Of a stretch of DNA of 64,000 nucleotides, positions 10,245-18,299 are shown piece by piece. This DNA is from Acidobacteriota bacterium (GTDB lineage: Bacteria; Acidobacteriota; Terriglobia; Terriglobales; Acidobacteriaceae): NCBI GenBank assembly GCA_021792135.1, contig JAJYVF010000018.1, positions 1-64,000 of the forward strand, in the 5' to 3' direction. Made by a program: the position numbers and the translations under genes. Each line of letters opens with the position of its first letter. Positions within the stretch are counted from its first letter, which is position 1. The notes beneath the pieces were generated by a model that saw only the letters and a program-made list of their open reading frames with translations, ran no database searches and was not told the origin of the DNA.

Positions 10245-10823
10245 ATGAGCATGATCGTTGCGGGCGCAGTTCTTCTTTCCCTTCTTGCTGCTTCTCCGGC
10301 CCCGGGCCAGCGTGCCGCGGCGCCCGCGACGCCCGCGACGCCCGGCCTGACCATCACCTCCACCGCCTTTGACGACGGCGGAATCATTCCGAATCAATAC
10401 ACGCAGGACGCCACCGGTACCCCCATTTCGCCACCGCTCAAGTGGACGCACGTCCCCCCAGGCACGGTCAGCTTCGCCGTCATCATCGACGACGTCAATA
10501 CGGCGCTCCGCAAAACGCCGGCGGAGGTGCTGCACTGGCTCATCTTCAATATCCCCGGATCTGCCCGAGCTCTTCCGCCTGACGTCCCGCACTCGCCCCA
10601 CCTCCCGGATGGTGCGATCCAGGCCATCAACAGCCACGGAAGCGTGGGCTTTGTCGGCCCCGGCGCTCCAGCCGCCGGACCGTATCACCACTACGTCTTC
10701 CAGATCTACGCACTCGACACAAAGCTTTCCCTCGGGCCCGACGCTACTCGTGAAGACGTCCTCAAAGCCATGGAAGGCCACGTCCTCGGCAAGGGAGCGA
10801 TGGTCGGCCGCTTCCACCGCTGA
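10245..10823 (+). CDS. YbhB/YbcL family (PEBP, Raf-kinase-inhibitor-like) protein, exported
   Basis: A 192-residue protein of the phosphatidylethanolamine-binding fold. Residues 1-22 are a signal peptide ending near PAPGQRA. Family motifs are visible: ISPPLKWTHVPPGTVSFAVI, DDVNTALRKTPAEVLHWLIF and GPGAPAAGPYHHYVFQIYAL. AGGAGGT lies six bases upstream of the ATG, 14 bases after the PQQ-dehydrogenase stop, so the two genes are probably one operon. The bacterial role of these proteins is not settled; ligand binding in the periplasm is most likely. Confidence 0.87.
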   Translation: MSMIVAGAVLLSLLAASPAPGQRAAAPATPATPGLTITSTAFDDGGIIPNQYTQDATGTPISPPLKWTHVPPGTVSFAVIIDDVNTALRKTPAEVLHWLIFNIPGSARALPPDVPHSPHLPDGAIQAINSHGSVGFVGPGAPAAGPYHHYVFQIYALDTKLSLGPDATREDVLKAMEGHVLGKGAMVGRFHR

Positions 10824-11003
10824 TTCTCTGTTTGTCCGACCTGTGATGACAGCAACCACAGAGCAGGCGATAAGGCCCGCTCATTTCGATACTGCTCCTC
10901 AGTAAGCTCCAGCTACATGCCTCTGTCGATGGGGTGCTGGAGCGCCTGTCGCTGCTCGATATTCATTGTGTGACCGCTTTTCGATGCGACAGCGGGCAGG
11001 CAG

Positions 11004-11870
11004 TCAGGCGGATTCGTAGCCCATGCCTGCCAGCACGCCGCGCATATAGGCGAAGCTCCTGGAGACGCCGGGCATGGGGTCGTCGGGGTGGACTTCGTAT
11101 TCGAGGTCGACGAAGCCTGGATATCGGATCGCGATGAGAGATTCGAAGATGGCGCGGATGGGCATTTTGCCGTCGCCCACGGCTACCTGGCTCTCCATGT
11201 CGTGGAAGTCGGTCAGATCCTTCATGTGTATGTTGAAGAGGCGCGGGCCAACCTTATGGATGGCCTCGACGACATCGGTGCCGGCGCGGACCGTGTGGCC
11301 GACATCGATGCAGCAGCCGATGCGCGGGTCCATGCCCTGAATGTCTTTGAGGATGTCGAGGGGCGAGGGCCAGAGCTTGTCTTCCGGGCCGTGGTTGTGA
11401 ATGGCGAGACGGATATCGTACTGCTGAACGAATTTCTCGATGCGCGGCAGGGTTTGCGGAGAGGGATCGCCGGCGACGATCACGGGGATTCCGGCGCGCC
11501 TGACGTATTCGAACTTGCCGCGGATGTCGTCGTCGGTGGCCTGGCGGAAGTAGATGGCGCCGGCGGCATGCAGGTGGATGCCGGCGGCATGGTAGTCGGC
11601 GACGGCCTGCTCTTCGGCGGACGGATCCATGGGCAGGTGGTCCTTCACATCCTTGGCGTTCAGCTGATCGACGTTCAGCTGCTTCATGAAGCCGATGAGC
11701 TGGGCACGGGTGAAGTTGCGGAAGGTATAGCTGGCGAGGCCGAGGTGGACGGGCGAGGGCGCGCCCTGCGCGGTGCGGGGCTCAGCGGAGGCAGCGGCGG
11801 GAGCGAGCGAGGCCACAGTGGCGATGGCAGCGGTGCGGAGAAGATCGCGACGGGACATGCGGGAGTTCAT
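11004..11870 (-). CDS. Tat-exported sugar phosphate isomerase/epimerase-like TIM-barrel protein
   Basis: A 288-residue xylose-isomerase-like TIM barrel. The N-terminus MNSRMSRRDLLRTAAIATVA is a twin-arginine signal ending near AAASAEP, so the protein acts outside the cytoplasm. Probable metal-site segments are HNHGPEDK, CCIDVGHTVRAG, FNIHMKDLTD and VDLEYEVHPDD. The start at 11870 has AAAGGG seven bases upstream; the longer frame to 12020 covers a repeat-rich region. Together with the next two minus-strand genes it forms a set of exported sugar-modifying proteins. Export makes a true phospho-sugar substrate unlikely; keto-sugars or glycosides are more plausible. Confidence 0.83.
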   Translation of the reverse strand: MNSRMSRRDLLRTAAIATVASLAPAAASAEPRTAQGAPSPVHLGLASYTFRNFTRAQLIGFMKQLNVDQLNAKDVKDHLPMDPSAEEQAVADYHAAGIHLHAAGAIYFRQATDDDIRGKFEYVRRAGIPVIVAGDPSPQTLPRIEKFVQQYDIRLAIHNHGPEDKLWPSPLDILKDIQGMDPRIGCCIDVGHTVRAGTDVVEAIHKVGPRLFNIHMKDLTDFHDMESQVAVGDGKMPIRAIFESLIAIRYPGFVDLEYEVHPDDPMPGVSRSFAYMRGVLAGMGYESA

Positions 11871-11981
11871 GGAGTGCCCTTTCTTCAGAGCCGAAGCCCC
11901 TCTGTTATTGCGCCGGGTGGGAAGCCACAGCCAGGCAGTTTGCAGAATCATGCCGCAGAAGCGGAGAGAACCTATCCCTCG

Positions 11982-12034
11982 GCGGCTCAAGCCGCGTTCA
12001 TTCTGCGGGATTGACGGCACGGCTGAAGCCGTGC
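11982..12034. repeat. Pair of REP-like palindromes
   Basis: Two short inverted repeats built on the same core lie between two minus-strand genes. At 11982-11995 is GCGGCTCAAGCCGC, and at 12017-12034 is GCACGGCTGAAGCCGTGC. Both can form tight hairpins around a GGCT-(CA/GA)-AGCC core. A degenerate related piece (GCCTGAAGCCGTG) occurs near 12110-12122. Extragenic palindromes of this sort are usually genome-wide repeats; they may also stabilise or terminate transcripts. Confidence 0.6.
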
Positions 12035-12144
12035 TTCTTCAAAGAAGACAATCTTTTCGCCAGCCGTGGAGCCGGGACCGTTCAAAGAAAGGCTCTGTTC
12101 CGGCAAGCGCCTGAAGCCGTGTCCAGCCGCCGTGTGCGTCCCGG

Positions 12145-13467
12145 TCAGATCGTCGGCTCCCAGCCGGGCTGATATTCGCGGCCCCACCCCTTCATGGCTT
12201 CGGGGTCGTCGAGGATCTTGCCGTCCGTGGTGTCGAGCTTCAGTTCGCGCTGGACCTCCCAGGCGATGTTCGACAGCTGAAGAACGGTGACGGAGATATT
12301 GCCGACCTCGATGGGTGCGTGCAGCTTCTCGCCCTTCGTGATGCCGGCGATGAAGTTGGCAAAGTGAGCGTCGGTCATCGAGTCGCGGCCGACCAGGTCG
12401 GCGGATGAGGTCGCCTGCTTGTTGACGCGGTATTCGCTGGTCATTTTGCCGTCGAGGTCGTAGATCTCGTAGCCGTCGCGGTCCACCAGAACCGTGCCGG
12501 TGGTGCCGAGGATGGTCGAGCCGCGGTCGCGGTGGTAAATCTTCATGCCGGAGCAGCTGCGGCCTTCCCAGGAAATCATCTTGTCGGGGTATTCGAAGCT
12601 GGTCACCAGCGTGTCATAGAACTGCCAGTCGTCTTTGAACTGATAGCGGCCGCCGGATGCGGTGACACGCTCCGGATAATCGACGCCGAGGGCCCAGCGG
12701 CAGACATCGACTTCGTGGGTGCCGTTGTTGAGCGCCTCACCCGTGCCCCAGATGCGGAACCAGTGCCAGTTGTAAGGCTGGACGTTGCTTCTGTAGGGGC
12801 GGCGCGGCGCGGGGCCCTGCCAGAGGTCCCAGTCGAGCGTGGCGGGTACGGGCACGTCCAGGCCGTGGCCGATGGACTTGCGGGTGTTCGCATACCAGGC
12901 CATGCCGTAATAGGCGCGCCCGATTTCGCCGCTGTGGATCCGCTGGACGATCTCGATGGTGTGCGGCGAGGAACGCTGCTGGGTGCCCATTTGTACGAGC
13001 TTGCCGTACTTTTTCTGTGCGGCGACCAGTAGCGCGCCCTCGGCCGGATTGTGGCTGCAGGGCTTCTCGACATAGACGTTCTTGCCGGCCTTGAGGCCGT
13101 CGATGGCGATGGGCGTGTGCCAGTGGTCGGGCGTGGCGATGGAGATGGCGTCGATATCGCTGCGCTCGAGAAGCTTGCGGAAATCGCGCTCGGTCTGGGG
13201 CGCGTAACCGAGGCTTTGCTGGGCCGCGGCGGCGTATTTCTCGAGAAAGGTGCTTTCCACATCGGCGACAGCCACGAGGCGGGAGGTGCCGGCGTTGGCC
13301 TTGAGAGCGGAGAGGTGCGCGTAGCCGCGGCTGTGGAGACCGATCACCGCGAAGTTCACGCGATCGTTGGCGCCCATGATCTGGGCATAGCTCTTCGCCG
13401 TGGAACTGACGACCAGCCCCGCCGCACTCACCGCCATCGTCTTCCCGAATTCCCGTCGTGTAATCAT
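12145..13467 (-). CDS. Tat-exported Gfo/Idh/MocA-family oxidoreductase
   Basis: A 440-residue NAD(P)-dependent-type oxidoreductase. MITRREFGKTMAVSAAGLVV is a Tat signal ending near AKSYAQ, so it is exported folded, possibly with its cofactor bound as in glucose-fructose oxidoreductase. The Rossmann domain covers about 35-160 (VNFAVIGLHSRGYAH, AISIATPDHWHTPI, GKNVYVEKPCSHN with the catalytic EKP). The C-terminal domain includes NGTHEVDVCRWALGVDYPE and a trailing GKILDDPEAMKGWGREYQPG element common in exported members. It sits between two exported TIM-barrel proteins, suggesting a shared oxidation/isomerisation pathway for sugars or cyclitols. Confidence 0.88.
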   Translation of the reverse strand: MITRREFGKTMAVSAAGLVVSSTAKSYAQIMGANDRVNFAVIGLHSRGYAHLSALKANAGTSRLVAVADVESTFLEKYAAAAQQSLGYAPQTERDFRKLLERSDIDAISIATPDHWHTPIAIDGLKAGKNVYVEKPCSHNPAEGALLVAAQKKYGKLVQMGTQQRSSPHTIEIVQRIHSGEIGRAYYGMAWYANTRKSIGHGLDVPVPATLDWDLWQGPAPRRPYRSNVQPYNWHWFRIWGTGEALNNGTHEVDVCRWALGVDYPERVTASGGRYQFKDDWQFYDTLVTSFEYPDKMISWEGRSCSGMKIYHRDRGSTILGTTGTVLVDRDGYEIYDLDGKMTSEYRVNKQATSSADLVGRDSMTDAHFANFIAGITKGEKLHAPIEVGNISVTVLQLSNIAWEVQRELKLDTTDGKILDDPEAMKGWGREYQPGWEPTI

Positions 13468-13500
13468 CTGCTCTCCGCTTTCGTGGATGGGATTGGCTGC

Positions 13501-14481
13501 TCAGCAGCGAAGGCCGGCTTCGGCGAGCGCCTTCATCAGGTCGGCCATGCTGATGCGGGTGGATGCCTCGGGAGTCCCGGCGCCGCGCCAGTGGGTTTCG
13601 AGGCTGACGGCGTAGCGATAGCCGTCGCGGTGCAGGGCGCGAAGCTGGCCCGGCCAGTCGACGACACCGATGCCGACCGGTTCCCACTCATATTTGCCGC
13701 CCGGCTCACGCTTCACGTTCTTGCAGTGGCAGTGGCCGATGCGGTCCTTGGGCAGGAGGTCGTAGCCGGTGGGCCAGGGCACGTCGCCGGGGAAGGTGCC
13801 GGCGTTGCCGGGATCCCAGTTCAGCATGAAGTTTCTGTTGGGGATGGCGGCGAGGACGGCTGCGGCCTCTTTGGCGTTGCCGGTATTGCAGGACATTTCG
13901 TTTTCGAGGACGAGGATGACGCTGTGCTTTGCACAGGTTTCAGCGGCCTGAGCCAGGGTGTCGTTGATGGCGTGGCGGTAAGGCTGGGGATCTTCGAGAC
14001 GCCAGAAGTCGAAGCAGCGGATGCGGTCGGTGTCGAAGGCGCGGGTGAGGTCGATGCAGTGGCGGAGCAGAGGGCCCTGCTGGCTGAAGTCATCCTTCGC
14101 GTGGAACTGGTCGCGCCGCTCGCCGTTTTTTCGGGGGGCGCCGGGCCAGTCCACCTTATATAGGGGGCTGGCGATATCGGTGACGCGGAGGCGGTACTTC
14201 TTCAGGATGGCGCGGGCTTCGGCGATCTGGCTGGCGTCGAGGTCGGTGACGTTCCTGTTCCACATGCTGCGCAGTTCGATCCAGTGGAGGCCGAAATCGT
14301 GGGCGGCGACGGAACAGGCGTGGTCGAAGTCCTGAGAGATTTCGTCATTGATGACGGCGAGGCGAAAGGGACAAGTGGCAGGCACGGAATGTTCAGCTTG
14401 TGCGGAGGAGATGGCGGGAAGGGAGGCCGCGGCAGCAGCTGCGGTCAGACCACCCAGGAAATCGCGACGAGATACCGGCAT
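13501..14481 (-). CDS. Tat-exported sugar phosphate isomerase/epimerase-like TIM-barrel protein
   Basis: A 326-residue xylose-isomerase-like TIM barrel, distinct in sequence from the one at 11004-11870. MPVSRRDFLGGLTAAAAAAS is a Tat signal ending near ISSAQA. Metal-binding candidates are VLVLENEMSCNT, NFMLNWDPGNAG, GHCHCKNVK and VSLETHWRG. GGGAG lies just before the ATG at 14481; the longer frame to 14712 includes unlikely sequence. The stop is 33 bases from the oxidoreductase start, so the two are probably one operon. Substrate unknown. Confidence 0.85.
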   Translation of the reverse strand: MPVSRRDFLGGLTAAAAAASLPAISSAQAEHSVPATCPFRLAVINDEISQDFDHACSVAAHDFGLHWIELRSMWNRNVTDLDASQIAEARAILKKYRLRVTDIASPLYKVDWPGAPRKNGERRDQFHAKDDFSQQGPLLRHCIDLTRAFDTDRIRCFDFWRLEDPQPYRHAINDTLAQAAETCAKHSVILVLENEMSCNTGNAKEAAAVLAAIPNRNFMLNWDPGNAGTFPGDVPWPTGYDLLPKDRIGHCHCKNVKREPGGKYEWEPVGIGVVDWPGQLRALHRDGYRYAVSLETHWRGAGTPEASTRISMADLMKALAEAGLRC

Positions 14482-15068
14482 CCATTGCTCCCGTTGAGGA
14501 AACGCCAGTATAGACGCACGATGCCTGCAGTCGGGGTGCTCGAGGGCTACGACCGCAATTTTCCCGGGTGGATGCCACCAGCTGCGGATCGCTGTGCCGT
14601 CGCAGTGCGCGCTCTGAGCCTGGAAACCGGGCCTTCCCTCCGGGCATGAGTCAACTAAAGTAACCATCATCTCACGAGGGATGATGTTCTGAGGTTGGCA
14701 ATCGTCTTGCATCCATCGAGGGTAATTCCTTGGGTCATGCGCGCTCTTCCTCTGCTATCAATGACCTGCGAAATAAAGCAACATCAATTTTACCAGGTAG
14801 ATCGGTAATTTTTTCTGCCGATCTGCGGGAGGGGCAGTGTGGGAATTTTTACTCTCCTGCTCAGGAGTTGTTCTATCTAAAGTAACGATTAATCTGCACT
14901 TTTGTGATCCAGGTAACTTGCGCGCGTAACTGCAAGCCCCAATCATACAAAGAGCGCCCATCAGGTAGTCACTCCCGTTGACTCTTAACCGGGGACTGGC
15001 ATGCCGCAGGAAGCCTGCGCGCATGGACAGGTGGAGTGTGTCAGGGCGCGAGTACGAGGTGCCGCTTC
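14482..15068. other. Intergenic region with a repeated CTAAAGTAAC element
   Basis: This 587-base divergent region separates the minus-strand isomerase gene from the plus-strand secreted protein. No gene is convincing. The decamer CTAAAGTAAC occurs at 14655-14664 and 14877-14886, each followed by an AT-rich stretch (ccatcat and gattaat), so it may be an operator or promoter element. The part from about 14760 to 14960 is AT-richer than the surroundings and could hold the promoter of the secreted protein gene. Confidence 0.4.
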
Positions 15069-17588
15069 ATGTACTCCCATATTCTTTCCTATCTCCTGGA
15101 CTGTGAGAATTCGACTCGTGGTCTCTATTCAGGTGGCCTCATTTCGGACCGTAATGAAGATAAGTCTCAATCAGACAGGTGGTTACCGCGGAAGATTTCC
15201 TGGAGGATGGTGGTCATTCCCGCTTTGATCGGCTGTCTGCCGGCAGGGATGCATGCCGCCTCGTTTGTGCAGGTCGCAGCGGCGACGCCGCAGTCGCCGA
15301 CGGCAACCGTGAGCGTGACGTACCCCTCGTCGGAGAAGGCCGGGGACATGAACATCGTGGTGGTCGGCTGGAATGACACGACGGCCTCGGTGCAGTCGGT
15401 AACAGACAGTGCCGGGAACTCTTATAAGGTGGCGGTCGGGCCGACGAAAGGAACCGCGCTGGAGCAGTCGATCTACTACGCTGCGAGCATTCTGGGCGGA
15501 AGCAACACCGTCACGGTGACGTTTAATCAGGCAGCAACCTATCCGGACGTACGTATTCTGGAGTACTCGGGAGTGAGCGGCCTGGATGCAACGGCTGGGG
15601 CGAGTGGCAACAGTTCCAGCGCCAGCAGTGGCTCGGCAACGACGAAAAATGCGAACGAGCTGATCTTTGGGGCGAATATGGTGGCCACCCAGACATCCGG
15701 GGTGGGAAGCGGCTTCACGAAGCGGGTCATCACATCCCCGGACAGCGATCTGGCCGAAGACAAGACAACCAACAGCGCCGGTGCCAACAGCGCCACGGCC
15801 AGTCTTACCTCTTCCGGTCCCTGGGTCATGCAGATGGCCACGTTTGTCCCGGCCGTTCCGACCGTGACCAGCGTCAGCGCCAATAACGGTTCGACCGCGG
15901 GTGGAACAGCTGTGACCATCACGGGAACGAATTTTGTATCGGGCGCAACGGTGAAATTTGGCAGCGCCGCGGCGACCAATGTAACGGTTGCCAGCAGTAC
16001 CACCATCAAGGCAACAACGCCGGCGGGGACCGCCGGTGGAGCAACGGTGACGGTCACCGATCCGAATGGTCTGAGCGGAAGCCTTGCCAACGGATTCACA
16101 TATGTTTCGGGCTCGGCGATCAGTTTTGTGCAGGTAGCGGCGGCAACGCCGCAGTCGCCGACGGCCACGGTGAGCGTGAGCTACTCCTCTTCGGAGAAGG
16201 CCGGGGACATGAACGTCGTGGTGGTGGGGTGGAATGACACCACGGCCTCGGTACAGTCGGTCAAGGACAGTGTCGGGAACACCTATAAGCTGGCGGTCGG
16301 TCCGACGAAAGGAACCGCGCTGGAGCAGTCAATCTACTACGCTGCGAGCATTCTGGGCGGAAGCAACACCGTCACGGTGACGTTTAATCAGGCGGCAACC
16401 TATCCGGACGTACGTGTTCTGGAGTACTCGGGAGTGGCGAGCCTGGATGTGACAGCCGGAGCGAGCGGCAACAGCTCGAGCGCCAGCAGCGGCTCGGCAA
16501 CGACGAAGAATGCGAACGAGCTGATCTTCGGGGCGAATATGGTGGCCACGCAGACATCCGGGGCGGGCAGCGGCTTCACGAAGCGGGTCATCACGTCGCC
16601 CGACAGCGACCTGGCCGAAGACAGGACAGTGACCAGCACCGGTGCCAACAGCGCCACGGCCACTCTCACCTCTTCGGGGCCCTGGGTCATGCAGATGGCT
16701 ACCTTCTCGACGGCCGCGCCAACCCTGACGGTGAATGCCAGTCTGGGCGGAATGTCCTGCAGCAGTAGCTCAGAGACGGGAGCAGCACAGGATGCCTGCA
16801 CCGTGGCCCTGACCGGGGCGGCACCGAGTGGCGGAGTGGTGATCGCGCTGGCCAGTAACAACAGCGCAGTCTCTGTCCCGGCCTCGGTTACGGTAGCTTC
16901 GGGAGCAAGCAGCGCCGGGTTTACGGCGACGGTGTCGGCCGTGAGCTCCACGCAGACAGCGACGCTCACAGCGAGTGGTGCGGGAGCAACCTCCAGCTTC
17001 CCCCTGCAACTGAACGCCGCGGCAGCAGCGCTGTCGCTCAGCTCCAAAAGCGTGGCATTCGGAAACGTCATGGAGAATACACCCTCAACGCAGTCGGTGG
17101 TGTTAACTTCGAGCGGTACGGCGGCACTGACGATCAGTGGAGCGTCGATCGCCGGGACGGGATTCAGCATGTCGGGCGTGACTGCTCCGATTACGCTGAA
17201 TCCGGGTCAGACAGCCACTCTGAACATCCAGTTCGATCCGACGTCGACGGGTTCGATGAGCGGGGCGGTGACGCTGACCAGCAATGCCTCGTCAACGCCG
17301 ACAGCAACCGTCACTCTGAGCGGCACAGGACAGGCAACATCGTACCAGGTGGACCTAACCTGGGGCGCGCCAAGCAGTTCCACGGACGCCGTGGCGGGCT
17401 ATGACATCTACCGCGAGGTCAGCGGAGGGTCGTCGTATCAGCTGCTGAATTCGTCTGCGGATGGATCGACGACATACACAGACACCACTGTGCAAACGAA
17501 CACGACGTACAACTACTACATTGTCAGCGTCGATGCGCAGGGGAACCAAAGCTCTCCGTCGAACACCTTTACCGTGACGATTCCGTAG
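15069..17588 (+). CDS. Large secreted multidomain adhesin-like protein with duplicated domain
   Basis: About 839 residues, no enzyme motif. A hydrophobic export segment lies at 47-63 (MVVIPALIGCLPAGMHA). Two near-identical copies of a roughly 198-residue Ser/Thr/Ala-rich domain lie at 65-262 and 352-549, separated by an IPT/TIG immunoglobulin-like domain (VTSVSANNGSTAGGTAVTIT). An Ig-like region follows, then an ASPM/HYDIN-type domain (LSLSSKSVAFGNVMEN, LNPGQTATLNIQFDPTSTG), then a fibronectin type III domain (VDLTWGAPSSSTDAVAGYDI) to the end. Such architectures are typical of surface or secreted adhesion proteins. The start is uncertain: ATG 15069 has GAGGT eight bases upstream, but it leaves a long n-region; ATG 15207 directly abuts GGAGG; GTG 15036 also extends the frame. 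Confidence 0.8.
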   Translation: MYSHILSYLLDCENSTRGLYSGGLISDRNEDKSQSDRWLPRKISWRMVVIPALIGCLPAGMHAASFVQVAAATPQSPTATVSVTYPSSEKAGDMNIVVVGWNDTTASVQSVTDSAGNSYKVAVGPTKGTALEQSIYYAASILGGSNTVTVTFNQAATYPDVRILEYSGVSGLDATAGASGNSSSASSGSATTKNANELIFGANMVATQTSGVGSGFTKRVITSPDSDLAEDKTTNSAGANSATASLTSSGPWVMQMATFVPAVPTVTSVSANNGSTAGGTAVTITGTNFVSGATVKFGSAAATNVTVASSTTIKATTPAGTAGGATVTVTDPNGLSGSLANGFTYVSGSAISFVQVAAATPQSPTATVSVSYSSSEKAGDMNVVVVGWNDTTASVQSVKDSVGNTYKLAVGPTKGTALEQSIYYAASILGGSNTVTVTFNQAATYPDVRVLEYSGVASLDVTAGASGNSSSASSGSATTKNANELIFGANMVATQTSGAGSGFTKRVITSPDSDLAEDRTVTSTGANSATATLTSSGPWVMQMATFSTAAPTLTVNASLGGMSCSSSSETGAAQDACTVALTGAAPSGGVVIALASNNSAVSVPASVTVASGASSAGFTATVSAVSSTQTATLTASGAGATSSFPLQLNAAAAALSLSSKSVAFGNVMENTPSTQSVVLTSSGTAALTISGASIAGTGFSMSGVTAPITLNPGQTATLNIQFDPTSTGSMSGAVTLTSNASSTPTATVTLSGTGQATSYQVDLTWGAPSSSTDAVAGYDIYREVSGGSSYQLLNSSADGSTTYTDTTVQTNTTYNYYIVSVDAQGNQSSPSNTFTVTIP
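15261..16715 (+). repeat. Direct repeat of about 594 bases inside the secreted protein gene
   Basis: Copies at 15261-15854 and 16122-16715 are offset by exactly 861 bases and remain close at DNA level (long identical runs such as those around 15460-15550 and 16320-16410). They encode the two copies of the same domain and are separated by a 267-base segment for an IPT domain. The similarity suggests recent duplication or gene conversion. Confidence 0.88.
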
Positions 17589-17659
17589 ATTTGTTTCGGA
17601 AGGCGCAGATACGCCGCTGGCCGTCCCAGCAGGACGCGGCCGGCGGAGCCGTTCTTCAC

Positions 17660-17717
17660 AGGCCAGCTGGCATCAACCCGGGAGGGAGACCGGGCTGCGG
17701 CTGGCCTTTCTTTTTTT
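17660..17717 (+). terminator. Rho-independent terminator of the secreted protein gene
   Basis: AGGCCAGC at 17660-17667 pairs with GCTGGCCT at 17700-17707, and an inner CCCGG/CCGGG pair extends the hairpin. The tract TTTCTTTTTTT follows directly. It lies about 70 bases after the stop codon and is the clearest intrinsic terminator in the window. Confidence 0.85.
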
Positions 17718-18299
17718 GAAGAGCGGAATTTGGCACCGCGGCAGGGGTTATGGGGGAAGACTGCGCTCTGCCGCCCTGTGGAAACGTTCCGAATTGAATT
17801 ACGAATGATGCTTACCGGCTCGCGCGACGAGGGCTTCTCGTAACCGGCGAAGGTGTTACCTCAGCCCCAGAAGGGGGCCGGACTCGAATGCTGAGCTCAC
17901 CCGAAAGATGAAGAGCCTGGAGTAACCACGGCCGAGACCTGAGCGGTAACAGAGCCGGCAGGAGACTCGTCTGTCGGAGAGCCGGAAATGTCGCGGGTGC
18001 TCCGCGGCGGCACTGGGGGCCGGCATTTCGGCGGAACTCCAGGGTCAGGGTCGATCGCAGCGCCACAGTCCAGAGAGGGTGCGGTCGTTAGATGAGCAAT
18101 CAGAGACGGACTCGAATGAAGATCCTTTCGGGGGATCTCAACGCGTCCCGGGGGCCGCGGCTCGCGCAGCGACGACCGTTTTCAGGTCCGTGACGGTGCA
18201 ATGCCTGCCTGGGAAGGGAGCAGCGCGAGCAACATCGCGGAGTGAAGAATTGCCTCGATACTCTCCGGGGCCAAAGCGCTGGTGCCGGCCCGCGGGTAA
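17718..18299. other. Intergenic region, no gene recognised
   Basis: Between the terminator and the 3' end of the histidine kinase gene. Short open frames exist on both strands, but none has a good start site, recognisable motif or natural amino-acid composition. It may hold remnants of older coding sequence. Confidence 0.35.

Noticed and set aside
10318-10345. Short tandem repeat of cgcgacgcc in the PEBP gene
   Set aside because: Only two to three units encoding an Ala/Thr/Pro linker after the signal peptide; ordinary low-complexity coding sequence.
13051-14163. 370-codon plus-strand frame across the Gfo/Idh and isomerase genes
   Set aside because: It crosses two real minus-strand genes and their junction and is a composition-driven shadow, very rich in Val, Ala, Gly, Asp and Glu.
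14482-15068. c-di-GMP (GEMM) riboswitch upstream of the secreted adhesin-like protein
   Set aside because: Sought because such leaders often precede adhesins, but the conserved riboswitch core sequences were not found.
17812-18066. 84-codon minus-strand frame between the terminator and the kinase gene
   Set aside because: Arg/Pro/Leu-rich composition, no ribosome binding site and no recognisable motif.
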